Assembly: GCA_903847205.1 (NCBI GenBank)
Contig: CAINDA010000008.1
Location: 62,001 to 126,000, forward strand
Direction of reading: 5' to 3'
Length of the DNA: 64,000 nt
Source: an uncultured Bacteroidota bacterium
GTDB lineage: Bacteria > Bacteroidota > Bacteroidia > 2-12-FULL-35-15
Below, one piece after another: positions 51,788 to 61,759 of this stretch. Position 1 is the first letter of the stretch; every line of letters starts with the position of its first letter. The notes below the pieces were generated by a model. The model was not told where the DNA came from, searched no databases, and was given only the letters and a program-made list of their open reading frames with translations. Position numbers and translations under genes: made by a program.

Positions 51788-53026
51788 ATGGCAAAAGAAA
51801 ATAACAATAACACAAACAATCTAAATATCCCCAAAGGCTGGCAATACCTGCCCTTTGGCAATGTGTTTGAATTTATACCTACACTTTCTTTATCAAGGGA
51901 GCAACTAACAAAAGACGAAGAAACTGCCGAAAGTATTTACAACATACATTACGGAGATATACACTCAACGTATAATGCAAACGTTTTAGATTTTGATAGA
52001 GAGCTGAGAATACCAAAAATAAAAGATGTCGATGCCAACATAAAACTAAATACTTTAAAAGAAGGCGATTTAGCAATTGCCGATGCGAGCGAAGATTATG
52101 CTGGTGTTGCAGCCTGTATAGAATTAGTAAACATAAAAAAGAGAACCGTTACAGGTGGCTTACATACCTTTATTGCGCGCGACAATTCTGGTTTAACCGA
52201 GCAAGGTTTTAGAACGTATGTTTTAAAAAATCCTGTTGTTTCTATTGAGTTAAAAAAATTAGCAACTGGCAGTAAAGTATATGGTATTTCCAAAACAAAT
52301 CTTGCAACCTTAGAAATTCTTTTACCTCCAACAAAAGAACAAACCCAAATAGCGCAAATACTAAGCACTTGGGATGTTTCCATAGAAATCCTGCAACAAT
52401 TAATTGCAAAAAAATCAAAATGTAAAAAGGCATTAATGGTATTATTTTTTTCTCTAAATCCGAAATCTAAAAATGATGATAGAATACAATATACATTAGG
52501 CGATGTATGTGAGTTTTTAGATGGGAAAAGAAAGCCAATAAAGGAAGAAGATAGAGCTAAAATTAAAGGTATCTATCCATATTATGGAGCATCGGGAATA
52601 ATAGATTATGTTAATGATTATATTTTTGATGACGACATTATATTACTTGGTGAGGATGGCGAAAATATAATTTCAAGGGTATTACCATTGGCCTTTAAGG
52701 TATCTGGTAAATGTTGGATTAATAATCATGCACATGTTTTAAAGCCAAAAGCGATTGTAAACATTGATTACCTGACGAATTACCTTGAAAATCTTACGTA
52801 TGAAAAATACAATACTGGAACAGCGCAACCTAAATTAAATAAAAAAATATGCGAAGGAATTGTTGTTTTATTGCCTTCTATGGATAAACAAAACAAAATT
52901 GCTTCTGTATTATCAGCAGTCGACGAAGAAATACAAATATTAAAAACGCAGTTGACGCATTACAAGCAACAAAAACAAGGCTTAATGCAGGTATTGTTAA
53001 CAGGTAAAAAAAGAGTGAAAATATAA
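51788..53026 (+). CDS. hsdS: Type I restriction specificity subunit HsdS
   Basis: This 412-residue protein has two target recognition domains (about 15-190 and 225-390), each followed by a conserved helix (EQTQIAQILSTWDVSIEILQQLI and KQNKIASVLSAVDEEIQILKTQL). This is the classical half-subunit duplication. It is intact, unlike hsdM. The last ~34 bases (52981-53014), encoding LMQVLLTGKKR, are copied at 54428-54460. Confidence 0.9.
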   Translation: MAKENNNNTNNLNIPKGWQYLPFGNVFEFIPTLSLSREQLTKDEETAESIYNIHYGDIHSTYNANVLDFDRELRIPKIKDVDANIKLNTLKEGDLAIADASEDYAGVAACIELVNIKKRTVTGGLHTFIARDNSGLTEQGFRTYVLKNPVVSIELKKLATGSKVYGISKTNLATLEILLPPTKEQTQIAQILSTWDVSIEILQQLIAKKSKCKKALMVLFFSLNPKSKNDDRIQYTLGDVCEFLDGKRKPIKEEDRAKIKGIYPYYGASGIIDYVNDYIFDDDIILLGEDGENIISRVLPLAFKVSGKCWINNHAHVLKPKAIVNIDYLTNYLENLTYEKYNTGTAQPKLNKKICEGIVVLLPSMDKQNKIASVLSAVDEEIQILKTQLTHYKQQKQGLMQVLLTGKKRVKI

Positions 53027-53046
53027 GGACATTAAAATTTATTATT

Positions 53047-54432
53047 ATGGAAACAAATCAAAGAGACGCAATTTTAAAAATTTGCAATGAAATTGAACTG
53101 CTTCCTATCGAAGAAAATATTGCAGAAGCGTACGCAGCTCAAGGCGACATTAATCAAATTCATGTTACTGGTATCCCTGTGCCTTTATTGGTTTCGGATA
53201 TTAAACGTATTTGCTCGCAGTTTAAAATGGAACTACAAGATGATAATTATTATTATCTACCTTTTGAATATGTTCATCCGCAACACGGTTCTTCTAATAT
53301 TCAAGCGCAGCTTGCTCAAGTCAAGTCCGTTATTTCCACAAAACTTACGCTCGAGAATACAATTACACAAATTCTTTGGCTCATTGGTTACCAAATTATT
53401 TTTGGGTTATGGGATAAATCAAAAATGAAAATCCATGATGTAAAATCCATTGATATTAAAAACAAAGAAACTGAAATCAATCTATTAAAAGAAAAAATAA
53501 AAATTGAAACGTCTAAAACCGAAGCATTAATAGCAGTATTAGCAACTGAAAAAGAAGCGATTGAAACAGAAAAGAAAAATGTTCAAACATTTATTGAGCA
53601 AAAACAATTGGAAGTAAAATTAATTAGTGATGCAGTACCAATCGTAACAAATCAAAAAAATGAAATTGATACTCTGCAAAAGTCATCAACAAATTCTGAT
53701 ACAGAAATAAGAACCATACAAAAAAATCACACTGAACTTTTCGCCCAACTTAAACTTCAAAAAGAAACTCAAGAAAAAGATTTTAAACTTCAAATTGAAA
53801 AAATCGAGGAAGAAAATGTAAAGCTCAAATCTGCTATTGTTAGCGGAGAAGAAAAAATAAAATTCTTTGAATCCTTAGAAAAATTCATTAAAGACAAGCA
53901 AGCCGAAATTATTGAGTTAGGCGCTTTAGCTGCCGGTGCTGCATTAGGTGGTACGTTTGGTTTACGTGAGAAAAAACTTAGCGAAGGCATGACCTTTTGG
54001 AAATTTGGTGTCCCTATTATTACAGTATTGGCAATGGCTTGGGTTGTAATTGTTTTTACTTGCTTGGCTTCAAAAACAGGAGTAGTTTGGGTAGATATAA
54101 TATTAAATCTTGCTAAAACACTTCCTGCATTTATTTTAATGGGGTTTGTTTTTAAACAATATAATAAAGAAAGGAATCTACAAGAAGAATATGCTTTTAA
54201 AGCTGCTGTGGCAAACACTATCAAAGCATACTCAGATTTATTAAAAGGAGAAGACACTGCGGTAAATGTATCACGACAAGAAATGTTAAAGGATGCTGTT
54301 AAACAAGTTCAAACAGCACCAAAGCTATATACCGATGATGGTGGAAAGGTGTTTTCTTTCAGCACAAAATATCTGGCAGATTCATTAAAAAATTTGAATG
54401 ATACAGTTAAAACATTGAATCCGAAGCCTTAA
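53047..54432 (+). CDS. Coiled-coil membrane protein inside the RM locus
   Basis: This 461-residue protein has a soluble N-terminal part, then a long coiled coil (about 140-285). Two or three hydrophobic segments follow (ALAAGAALGGTFGL near 297; IITVLAMAWVVIVFTCLA near 325; LPAFILMGFVF near 360), then a cytoplasmic helical tail. No family recognised. It is flanked by two copies of the hsdS 3' end, which suggests insertion. The architecture would suit a membrane-acting defence protein. Confidence 0.6.
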   Translation: METNQRDAILKICNEIELLPIEENIAEAYAAQGDINQIHVTGIPVPLLVSDIKRICSQFKMELQDDNYYYLPFEYVHPQHGSSNIQAQLAQVKSVISTKLTLENTITQILWLIGYQIIFGLWDKSKMKIHDVKSIDIKNKETEINLLKEKIKIETSKTEALIAVLATEKEAIETEKKNVQTFIEQKQLEVKLISDAVPIVTNQKNEIDTLQKSSTNSDTEIRTIQKNHTELFAQLKLQKETQEKDFKLQIEKIEEENVKLKSAIVSGEEKIKFFESLEKFIKDKQAEIIELGALAAGAALGGTFGLREKKLSEGMTFWKFGVPIITVLAMAWVVIVFTCLASKTGVVWVDIILNLAKTLPAFILMGFVFKQYNKERNLQEEYAFKAAVANTIKAYSDLLKGEDTAVNVSRQEMLKDAVKQVQTAPKLYTDDGGKVFSFSTKYLADSLKNLNDTVKTLNPKP

Positions 54433-54460
54433 TGCAAGCTTGCTAACAGGTAAAAAAAGA
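54428..54460 (+). repeat. Duplicate of the hsdS 3' end
   Basis: CTTAATGCA and CTAACAGGTAAAAAAAGA here correspond to CTTAATGCA and TTAACAGGTAAAAAAAGA at 52981-53014. The copies flank the coiled-coil membrane protein gene as direct repeats. Confidence 0.75.
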
Positions 54461-54473
54461 AAAACAATTAACA

Positions 54474-55535
54474 ATGAGCGAAAAAAGAGAATTTAAAATA
54501 TTATCAATTGATGGGGGTGGAATAAGGGGATTATATCCTACTCAGTATTTAGCGTGTATAGAAAATGGACTAAAAGATAGAAGAATTGAAGGCAATCTAA
54601 ATGAATACTTCGATTTAATTTGTGGCACTTCAACAGGTGGTATTATTGCGATTGGTCTTGGTCTCGGAATGACTGCAACTGAACTCAATAAATTTTATTT
54701 AGACGAAGCAAAAAAAATATTCGGGTGGAAATTTATTCCATTATTTAGGTCGAAGTACAACAACAAAAGATTGGAGAGTTTACTCAAAGCAAATTTTAAG
54801 CAAAAGGATAGTCTAAAAAAAGAAGGTGAAGAAAAAGAAGATGCTAAAATTTGGCATTCAGCAACTCGCTTGTGTATTCCGGCATATAATGCATACAATG
54901 GGAAAGTAAATGTTTACAAAACGTGCCATGATACAAAATTACACATCGACCATAAAATACCTGCTTATCAGGTAGCAATGGCAACAGCAGCAGCACCAAC
55001 TTATTTTAATCCATACTCCATAAATTATATGGATGGAACAAATAACATTAATATGCCCTATAATTTAGATGGTGGGATTTTAGCGAACAATCCAACAATG
55101 ATAGGGATATTAGAAGCAGTTGCTTTAGGGTATAGTCTTTCCGAAATTAAAGTATTGTCAATAGGAACATGCACAAGAGTTTATAAAGAATTGGAGGGAA
55201 GATCAAGGTGGGGCGCTATGAATTATTGGCTACACCCTTGGAATATGAGATTGCTTGATATGATTTTTCAGGCTCAATCTATTGCAATTGAACATCAGGT
55301 TAAAATACTTAACGAAGGTTTGGGAATGGGTAGTGGTGGACTTTTTAAGTATCAAAGAATCCAACACGAATTTCATTCTGATGAACAGGCAGTAAAGCTT
55401 GATGAAGGAAAGACGAAGAAGTTAAATCAACTAAATCAAATTGCACAAGAAGATTACAAGGAAAAAGGAGAAAGAACCATCGAGTTATTTTTTAACAAAA
55501 AAGTTACTCCTTACACCAAACATTATACACTTTAA
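54474..55535 (+). CDS. CBASS patatin-like phospholipase effector (CapV type)
   Basis: This 353-residue patatin-like phospholipase has oxyanion motif SIDGGGIRG (residues 11-19), nucleophile Ser53 in GTSTGG and catalytic Asp in LDGGILANNP. Next to a CD-NTase it is expected to be the effector that degrades membrane lipid when bound by a cyclic nucleotide, causing abortive infection. It starts an operon of three tightly spaced genes. Motifs all look intact. Confidence 0.9.
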   Translation: MSEKREFKILSIDGGGIRGLYPTQYLACIENGLKDRRIEGNLNEYFDLICGTSTGGIIAIGLGLGMTATELNKFYLDEAKKIFGWKFIPLFRSKYNNKRLESLLKANFKQKDSLKKEGEEKEDAKIWHSATRLCIPAYNAYNGKVNVYKTCHDTKLHIDHKIPAYQVAMATAAAPTYFNPYSINYMDGTNNINMPYNLDGGILANNPTMIGILEAVALGYSLSEIKVLSIGTCTRVYKELEGRSRWGAMNYWLHPWNMRLLDMIFQAQSIAIEHQVKILNEGLGMGSGGLFKYQRIQHEFHSDEQAVKLDEGKTKKLNQLNQIAQEDYKEKGERTIELFFNKKVTPYTKHYTL

Positions 55536-55547
55536 AAACAAAATAGG

Positions 55548-56576
55548 ATGGCAAATTGCAACAAATTATTTTTAAAATTCAACAACGAGTTGAATATTAC
55601 TACAACAAAAAAAACTGCTTTATTGGGCTCTGCTAAAGCAGTTAAAACACAAATCACAAATTACTTTAAAGCCAATCACTCCGAATATACTCCTATGTAT
55701 GCTTATCAGGGCTCTTATAAACTTAAAACAATGATTCGCACAAAAAAAGATACTTGCGATATTGATATTGGCGTTTATCTTAGAGAAAAGCCCGATGTAG
55801 TTGCAAGTACTATTCAGGGCTATGTTTGGGATGCATTAGAAAACCATTCGGGCTCAACACCATCTCATAAGAACAAGTGTATTCGTATTGATTATGCTTC
55901 CCAATACAATATTGATGTCCCTGTCTATTATAAAGCTGACCTTGCAGATAATTCAGTATCTCCTAAATTGGCTACTAAAAATGATGGTTGGCTCGATAGC
56001 GACCCTTTAAGATTTTATGAATGGGTAACAACACACGCAAATTATTGCGAACAATTAGTTAGAATTATCCGTTATCTAAAAAGTTGGTCGGATACCGCAG
56101 ATAAAAAACTTCCTCCTGGCGTTGCGCTGACAGTAATAGCAACTAATCATTTTTCAAAAAAAGATGACCGCGATGATTTGTCGCTTTTAGAAACTGCAAA
56201 AAACATACGAGCATCTTTAAGAACTTATTATGCAATAAAAATGAAGGTGTCGCCTTATGATGATTTGTTAGCTGATTTTATAACTCCCGAAAGAAAAGAT
56301 TATTTGTTTGAGCAATTAGATAAATTAATTACTGAAGGAGACAAAGCCGCTAATTCTGAAAAGAATCAATTAACTGCAAGCAAAATATGGTATAAACTTT
56401 TAGGAGAGAGATTTCCAGCAGGAGCAGATGAAGATGTTGACGCAAAAGAAAAAGCACTTTTAGAAAAAGCTAAAATAATTTTGAGCTCCACAGCATACAC
56501 CGATAAGAAAGCTAATGTTACAGAGAACTCAAATAATGGATTAAAGAATCCACCTCACAAGAATTTTGGCGGATGA
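55548..56576 (+). CDS. CBASS cyclic-oligonucleotide synthase (CD-NTase, DncV-like)
   Basis: This 342-residue nucleotidyltransferase has the activation motif YQGSYKLKT (Gly55-Ser56) and Asp residues in CDIDIGVYL (Asp71, Asp73). A third Asp lies in NIDVPVYY near residue 125. This pattern is typical of DncV-clade synthases, which produce cyclic dinucleotides on phage infection. It follows the patatin gene by 12 bases and its stop overlaps the E2-like gene (ATGA). Confidence 0.9.
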   Translation: MANCNKLFLKFNNELNITTTKKTALLGSAKAVKTQITNYFKANHSEYTPMYAYQGSYKLKTMIRTKKDTCDIDIGVYLREKPDVVASTIQGYVWDALENHSGSTPSHKNKCIRIDYASQYNIDVPVYYKADLADNSVSPKLATKNDGWLDSDPLRFYEWVTTHANYCEQLVRIIRYLKSWSDTADKKLPPGVALTVIATNHFSKKDDRDDLSLLETAKNIRASLRTYYAIKMKVSPYDDLLADFITPERKDYLFEQLDKLITEGDKAANSEKNQLTASKIWYKLLGERFPAGADEDVDAKEKALLEKAKIILSSTAYTDKKANVTENSNNGLKNPPHKNFGG

Positions 56577-57001
56577 AATATTTTAAACAAAATAAACATT
56601 TGTACGAGATAGCATTCAGAGAAAAAACTTTGATAGGTAGGCATTACGATTGTTTTACAAATGTCAGTATCGCTAATAATACTCTCACTTGTACAGGATG
56701 GATTCAGCCAACGGAACTTTCTATAAAATATAAAATTAAAATTATTTATAAGCCCGATTCTAAGCCAAAAGTTTTTGTAAAAGAACCGGATATAGAGCAT
56801 AATGACGAAATACATATGTATCCGGATAAATCGTTATGCCTATACTATCCAAAAGAAATGCCTTGGCATAACTCAATGCATCTGACACATACAATTATTC
56901 CTTGGACGGTAGAATGGCTTATTTTTTATGAACTATATCAAATACAAGGTGTTTGGAGACACCCATCAGTACCACATAAAATTGGAGAAAAGAAAGAATA
57001 A
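56573..57001 (+). CDS. CBASS E2-like regulatory protein (short type II)
   Basis: This 142-residue protein has an E2-conjugase-like core: HMYPDKSLCLYYP carries a likely catalytic Cys89, followed by WTVEWLIFYELYQIQGVW. No E1 or JAB-domain gene is present. This matches the short type II CBASS layout, in which an E2-only protein acts on the synthase. It is coupled to the CD-NTase gene by a 4-base overlap and shares one base with the hsdR start. Confidence 0.82.
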   Translation: MKYFKQNKHLYEIAFREKTLIGRHYDCFTNVSIANNTLTCTGWIQPTELSIKYKIKIIYKPDSKPKVFVKEPDIEHNDEIHMYPDKSLCLYYPKEMPWHNSMHLTHTIIPWTVEWLIFYELYQIQGVWRHPSVPHKIGEKKE

Positions 57002-60000
57002 TGGAAACACCATCATTTAAAGAAGACCACATATCACAAATACCCGCTTTGCAGCTATTGCAAAACATGGGATATACGTATCTTACTCCAAAAGAAGTTG
57101 ACGAACAACGCAACAGCAAGCAGAGTAATGTAATTTTAGAAAACATTTTAGAAACTCAATTACGAAAACAAAACAACATTGATTTTCGTGGGCAAAATTA
57201 TAAGTTTAGCAATGCCAACATTAGTAAGGCTATTCAAGCGTTAAAAGAGTTTTCGTTAAAAGATGGTTTAGTTATTACTAACGAAAAAGTGTATGATACT
57301 CTTTCATTGGGCAAGAGCTTTGAAGAAAACATACAAGGCGATATAAAATCATTCACGCTACATTATATTGATTGGCACAACTGGGGCAATAATGTTTTTC
57401 ATGTTACTGAAGAAATGAGCATAGAACGTATAGGCAAAGCAGAAACCTACCGTCCCGATATTGTTTTGTTTGTAAATGGTATTCCATTTGGAGTAATAGA
57501 ATGTAAACGCCCCGATTTAGTGGCAGCCGATGGTCGTAAACCTGTGGAGCAAGCAATTTCACAACACCTGCGCAATCAACTAATAGAAGATGGTATTCCG
57601 CAATTATTTATTTACGGTCAAGTATTATTGAGTCTTGCAACAAACGATGCACGTTATGCTACCGTTGGTAGCAATGCTGAATTTTGGTCATCTTGGAAGG
57701 AACAATTTGTAAATACAGATGAAAAAGAAGAATATAATCGTTCACTGTATGCCTTTAAAAATCGTCCGTTAAGCAATGAGTTTAAAAATAAATTATTTTC
57801 AGAGCGTTACAATTATGTACGCAACTATTTTGATGAATTAGAAAAACAACCCATCCAAATAACCGAGCAAGACCAACTATTATACAGTATTTGTAAGCCT
57901 GACCGTTTAATAGAAATGGTTTACAAATTTATTGTGTACGATGCAGGAGTTAAAAAATTACCCCGCTATCAGCAATACTTTGGGGTAAAAAAAACATTGC
58001 AGCGAGTAAAGCAAATTGAAAATGGCAAGCGTAATGGTGGTGTTATATGGCATACGCAAGGAAGTGGTAAATCTTTGACAATGGTTATGTTGGGTAAATG
58101 TTTGTCAATAGAATCAGGCATTCAAAATCCAAAAATTATTTTAGTAACCGATAGAATAGATTTAGATGACCAAATTTATAAAACCTTTCACAACTGTGGC
58201 AAAGAAGTTACACAAGCCAAAACAGGAAAACACTTAGTAGAATTATTAAGCGATAGCAAAGACCAAATTATTACTACCGTCATCAATAAGTTTGAAGCAG
58301 CTGTTAAAGCGGGCGTAGATAATATCCCTCAGCGTGATATTTTTATTTTGGTAGATGAAAGCCATCGCAGTCAATACGGTAGAGCAAATGTAAATATGCG
58401 TACCATTATTAAAATGGGTTGCTACATTGGTTTTACCGGAACACCATTAATGAAGAAAGAAAAAAATACCGCAAATAAATTCGGTGGTATCATTGATAAA
58501 TATACCATAGACCAAGCAGTACAGGATAGAGCAGTAGTGCCATTGCTCTACGAAGGAAGACAAGTAATACAAAATGTAAATCAAAAACCAATAGATACTT
58601 TTTTCGATTTTGTAAGCGAACCTTTAACAGAATATCAAAAAGCAGATTTAAAAAAGAAGTTCGCAAAAGCAGAACCACTAAACGAAGCCGACCAACGCAT
58701 ACATCGTTGTGCTTGGGATATAAGTTTACATTATAACAGAAACTGGCGAGGGACTGGCTTTAAGGGGCAATTAGCCTGTAACTCAAAAGTAGCAGCGATA
58801 AAATACAAAGAGTTTTTTGATGAAATTGGTTTAGTAAAAACCGAAGTAATTATTTCCCCCCCCCGATACAAGAGAAGGCAACGACAGCATTTATAAAGAA
58901 ACAGACAGCAGAGTTTTAAAATTCTGGAAAATGAAAATGCAACAGTTCGCCAACGAAAAAGAATACAACACACAAATAATAAATGGTTTTAAAAATGGTG
59001 ATGAACCTGAAATAATTATTGTAGTAGATAAATTATTGACAGGTTTTGATGCGCCTCGCAATACCATTTTGTATTTAGACAAGCAATTAAAAGAACACAG
59101 CTTATTACAAGCCATTGCGCGTGTTAATCGTGTTTTTGAAGGCAAAGACTTTGGTTACATTATAGATTATTACGGCAACTTAGGTAACCTTGATAATGCA
59201 TTAAGTACTTACAGTGGCTTGGATGAATTTGATGATGAAGATTTAGTAGGGACACTAACAAATGTAAAAGAAGAAATAGAAAAACTTGCCGAGCGCCATA
59301 CCCAACTGTGGGATATTTTTAAAGGCATTACAAATAAATTAGACTTAGAACCATACGAACGATTACTAAGACCAAAAGATATAAGAGATTCGTTTTATGA
59401 AAGATTATCGGTTTATGTAAGAACATTAAAAATTGCATTGTCAACAGTTGATTATGTGGAAAAAACCGAAAAAGAAATCATTGACAGATACACCGAAGAT
59501 GCTCGTTTCTTTTTAAAGTTAAGAGTATCAGTAAAATCACGCTACAGCGATGGGATTGATTATAGACAATACGAAACACAAATTCAGAAATTAATAAATA
59601 CACACGTAACAAGTGATGAAGTAATACAACTTACCAATCAGGTAAATATTTTTGATAAAGATGCTTTTGCACAGGAAGTTGAACAACACGCAAGCCCTGC
59701 TGCAAGAGCAGATTTAATTGCTTCGCGCACAGCTAAAACCATTAACGAAAAAATGGGCGAAGATGTAATCTATAAAAAGTTTAGCAAAATGTTAGAAGAG
59801 GTTATTGAGCAATACACAAATCGCAGAATAACGGATGCAGAATATTTAAAAAGGGTAACTGATATAATGGAAGTCGTGCGCGATAAAAAATATGATGGTA
59901 CACCAACAGAATTAGTAAACAACGAAAATGCACAAGCATTTTACAGACAATCAAAAGAAATTTTAAAAGAGTTTGTTACAGAAAAATTAGCGCAAGTTCC

Positions 60001-60211
60001 GGTAGAGTTAGGTTTAAATATCGAAAAAATAATAAAAGCAAATATTGTTGTTGATTGGAAAATGAAGCAGGATACCATCAATAAAATGAAGCAAGAAATT
60101 GATGATATGATTTACGACCTGCAAGACAAGTACGACATACAAATTGAATCCAAGCAGCTAAACGATATTATAGATAAATCAATAGAAATAGCAAAAAACC
60201 GTTATGAGTGA
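57001..60211 (+). pseudogene. hsdR: Type I restriction subunit HsdR, split by a frameshift in a C9 tract
   Basis: Part 1 (57001-58896) holds the nuclease domain (YRPDIVLF, GVIECKRP) and ATPase (HTQGSGKSL near residue 350, LVDESHRS near 450). Part 2 (58931-60211) continues with VDKLLTGFDAPRN and IARVNRVFEGKDFG plus a helical C-terminus. One C fewer in the tract restores SPPDTREGND and a ~1070-residue protein. As given the enzyme would be truncated; slippage could switch it on. The start ATG immediately follows the E2 gene's stop. Confidence 0.87.
58856..58864 (+). repeat. C9 homopolymer in hsdR
   Basis: Nine consecutive C in A+T-rich coding DNA, exactly at the frame break between the two hsdR parts. 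Eight C restore the frame. It is a contingency-locus candidate or a sequencing error. Confidence 0.85.
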
Positions 60212-60923
60212 TTTAGTAAACACACACACTATTCAATACGGCACTACAACTATTGATTTCTCCTTGACCTTTAGTTCCCGTAAATCATTAGGCATTAGCG
60301 TAACACCAGAACTTGATGTTAAGGTGATTGCACCCTATGATTCAATCTTAGAAAAAATAATTGAGAAAGTTGAGAACAAAGCCCGATGGATAGTAAAGCA
60401 AAAAGAATATTTCGGGGAATACCTGCCTAAAACACCAACGAGAGAATATGTAAATGGAGAAACACATTTATACATTGGTCGCCAGTATCGTTTAAAAATA
60501 ACACAAAGCAAAAAGAACGAAGTAAAATTAAATGGGGGAAGCTTAACTGTTTATACTTCAAAGAAAGAGAATAAGAACTATACAAAATTATTGCTCGATA
60601 ATTGGTATAGAGAACACGCCATCAGGTTGTTTCAATGGCGGATAGAGCAAAACATTTCAAAGTTCAGCAAATATAAATTAGAATTTCCCAAACTTGTTGT
60701 AAGAAGAATGGAAAAGCGTTGGGGGAGTTGCACACCAAACAAAAAAATAATTCTCAACCCCGAAATAATCAAAGCACCGATAAAATGTATTGATTATGTA
60801 ATGATTCATGAACTCTGCCATTTAGTACAGCACAACCACAGCCCTGAATTTTACAAGCTTCAAACTAAAATGATGCTTGATAATGAAAAATGGAAAAAAA
60901 AATTAGAGATGTTTTTAATCTAA
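60204..60923 (+). CDS. YgjP-like zinc metallopeptidase (DUF45/M48-type)
   Basis: This 239-residue protein has the zinc motif HELCH in YVMIHELCHLVQHNHSPEF near residue 200, preceded by RRMEKRWGSCTPNKKI, the family hallmark. Such genes are frequent partners of type I restriction operons, with unknown function. Its start lies 7 bases inside the hsdR stop region (60204-60211), so translation is coupled. Confidence 0.88.
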   Translation: MSDLVNTHTIQYGTTTIDFSLTFSSRKSLGISVTPELDVKVIAPYDSILEKIIEKVENKARWIVKQKEYFGEYLPKTPTREYVNGETHLYIGRQYRLKITQSKKNEVKLNGGSLTVYTSKKENKNYTKLLLDNWYREHAIRLFQWRIEQNISKFSKYKLEFPKLVVRRMEKRWGSCTPNKKIILNPEIIKAPIKCIDYVMIHELCHLVQHNHSPEFYKLQTKMMLDNEKWKKKLEMFLI

Positions 60924-61179
60924 TTTCCCGCCACTAAAATCCGCATGTTTTTTTGTTAAAATATTCTGCTCGATAATCTTTAAGGAGAATTTTGGGATAA
61001 AAAAGATATGATGAGAAAAAAAGGTCAGATTAAAAAAGAAACAATACCGGAAACACAAAGCAAGTCAAAGTAAAATGGAATGCTTATTTTTGCAGAACAT
61101 CTTTTCAACTCCTCTTTTTTTGAAACAGAGGAGTTGAAAGGACTATTTGAAGGGATAGGTTTTACCGTCAATAACGTTA
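60924..61179. other. Gene-free right margin of element E
   Basis: Contains short A-rich frames (longest about 21 codons from 61008) but no convincing gene. Bases 61080-61140 contain a loose inverted repeat (TCAACTCCTC and GAGGAGTTGA) that could end the hsdR/YgjP transcript. Confidence 0.5.
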
Positions 61180-61263
61180 TTAACGATTATGATTTTTCAT
61201 GAATGCTTCTAATCTTAAAAAATCTTCATTAACTTTGTTCGACACTAAGCCGAAATGTTCCAC
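61180..61263 (-). pseudogene. Orphan recombinase-type tail 5 / right end of the island
   Basis: A 27-residue frame starting GTG at 61263 (VEHFGLVSNKVN) and ending KNHNR. It has the same length, the same starting codon and a similar hydrophobic pattern (V1, S8, D14, L18) as tail 1, but is much more diverged. It lies directly before a terminator and chromosomal genes, so it is the likely outermost attR. Confidence 0.45.
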
Positions 61264-61267
61264 CCCT

Positions 61268-61295
61268 AAAAAACGGATGTTTATATCCGTTTTTT
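61268..61295 (+). terminator. Terminator, probably the original tRNA terminator
   Basis: ACGGAT and ATCCGT pair around GTTTAT, within A5 and T5 flanks. It lies 5 bases beyond the outermost core. If the island is removed, this hairpin falls directly behind the tRNA. Confidence 0.75.
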
Positions 61296-61399
61296 CTTTT
61301 TTAGAATTATCTGAATAGGTTTAAACAAAGCTCTTTGAGAGTAAATTTTAAATTTAGGATTCTCACTATCTTTAGAGAACTCTTAACTCATAAAATAAA

Positions 61400-61759
61400 T
61401 TACTGATTGATAGCTTTAAGCAGGTGTTCAAATTCGATAGGTTTGCTTAGTACCTTCGAGTTGCCTATGTCATTTATTAGCAGCATTATGTTATCATAAG
61501 AGTATCCGGTAGTAAAAATTATAGGCGTATCAATGCCGGCTTCACGTATTTTTCTTCCTGCTTCTATGCCCGATGTTTTGTTTTTTAAATGCACATCCAA
61601 AATAATTACATCAGGCTTCATTTGTTTAACTTTATTGAAAGTTTCATCTGCATCAGTAACATTTTCGACCCAGAATCCCAGCTTTTCGAACTGCATCCTC
61701 AGGACTTTTGCAATCAATAATTCATCTTCGGCAATAAGAATTTTGTTAATGATTTTCAT
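61400..61759 (-). CDS. Response regulator, receiver domain only
   Basis: This 119-residue CheY-like receiver has phosphorylation site Asp55 (VIILDVHL), acidic pocket AEDE near residue 10, a Thr in FTTGYS and Lys in KVLSKPIE. There is no output domain, so it may relay phosphate or act through protein contacts. It overlaps the kinase gene by 14 bases and is probably its partner. Confidence 0.9.
   Translation of the reverse strand: MKIINKILIAEDELLIAKVLRMQFEKLGFWVENVTDADETFNKVKQMKPDVIILDVHLKNKTSGIEAGRKIREAGIDTPIIFTTGYSYDNIMLLINDIGNSKVLSKPIEFEHLLKAINQ

Noticed and set aside
61008-61073. Short frame of about 21 codons after the YgjP-like gene
   Set aside because: Too short and Lys-rich by A-richness alone; no supporting signal.
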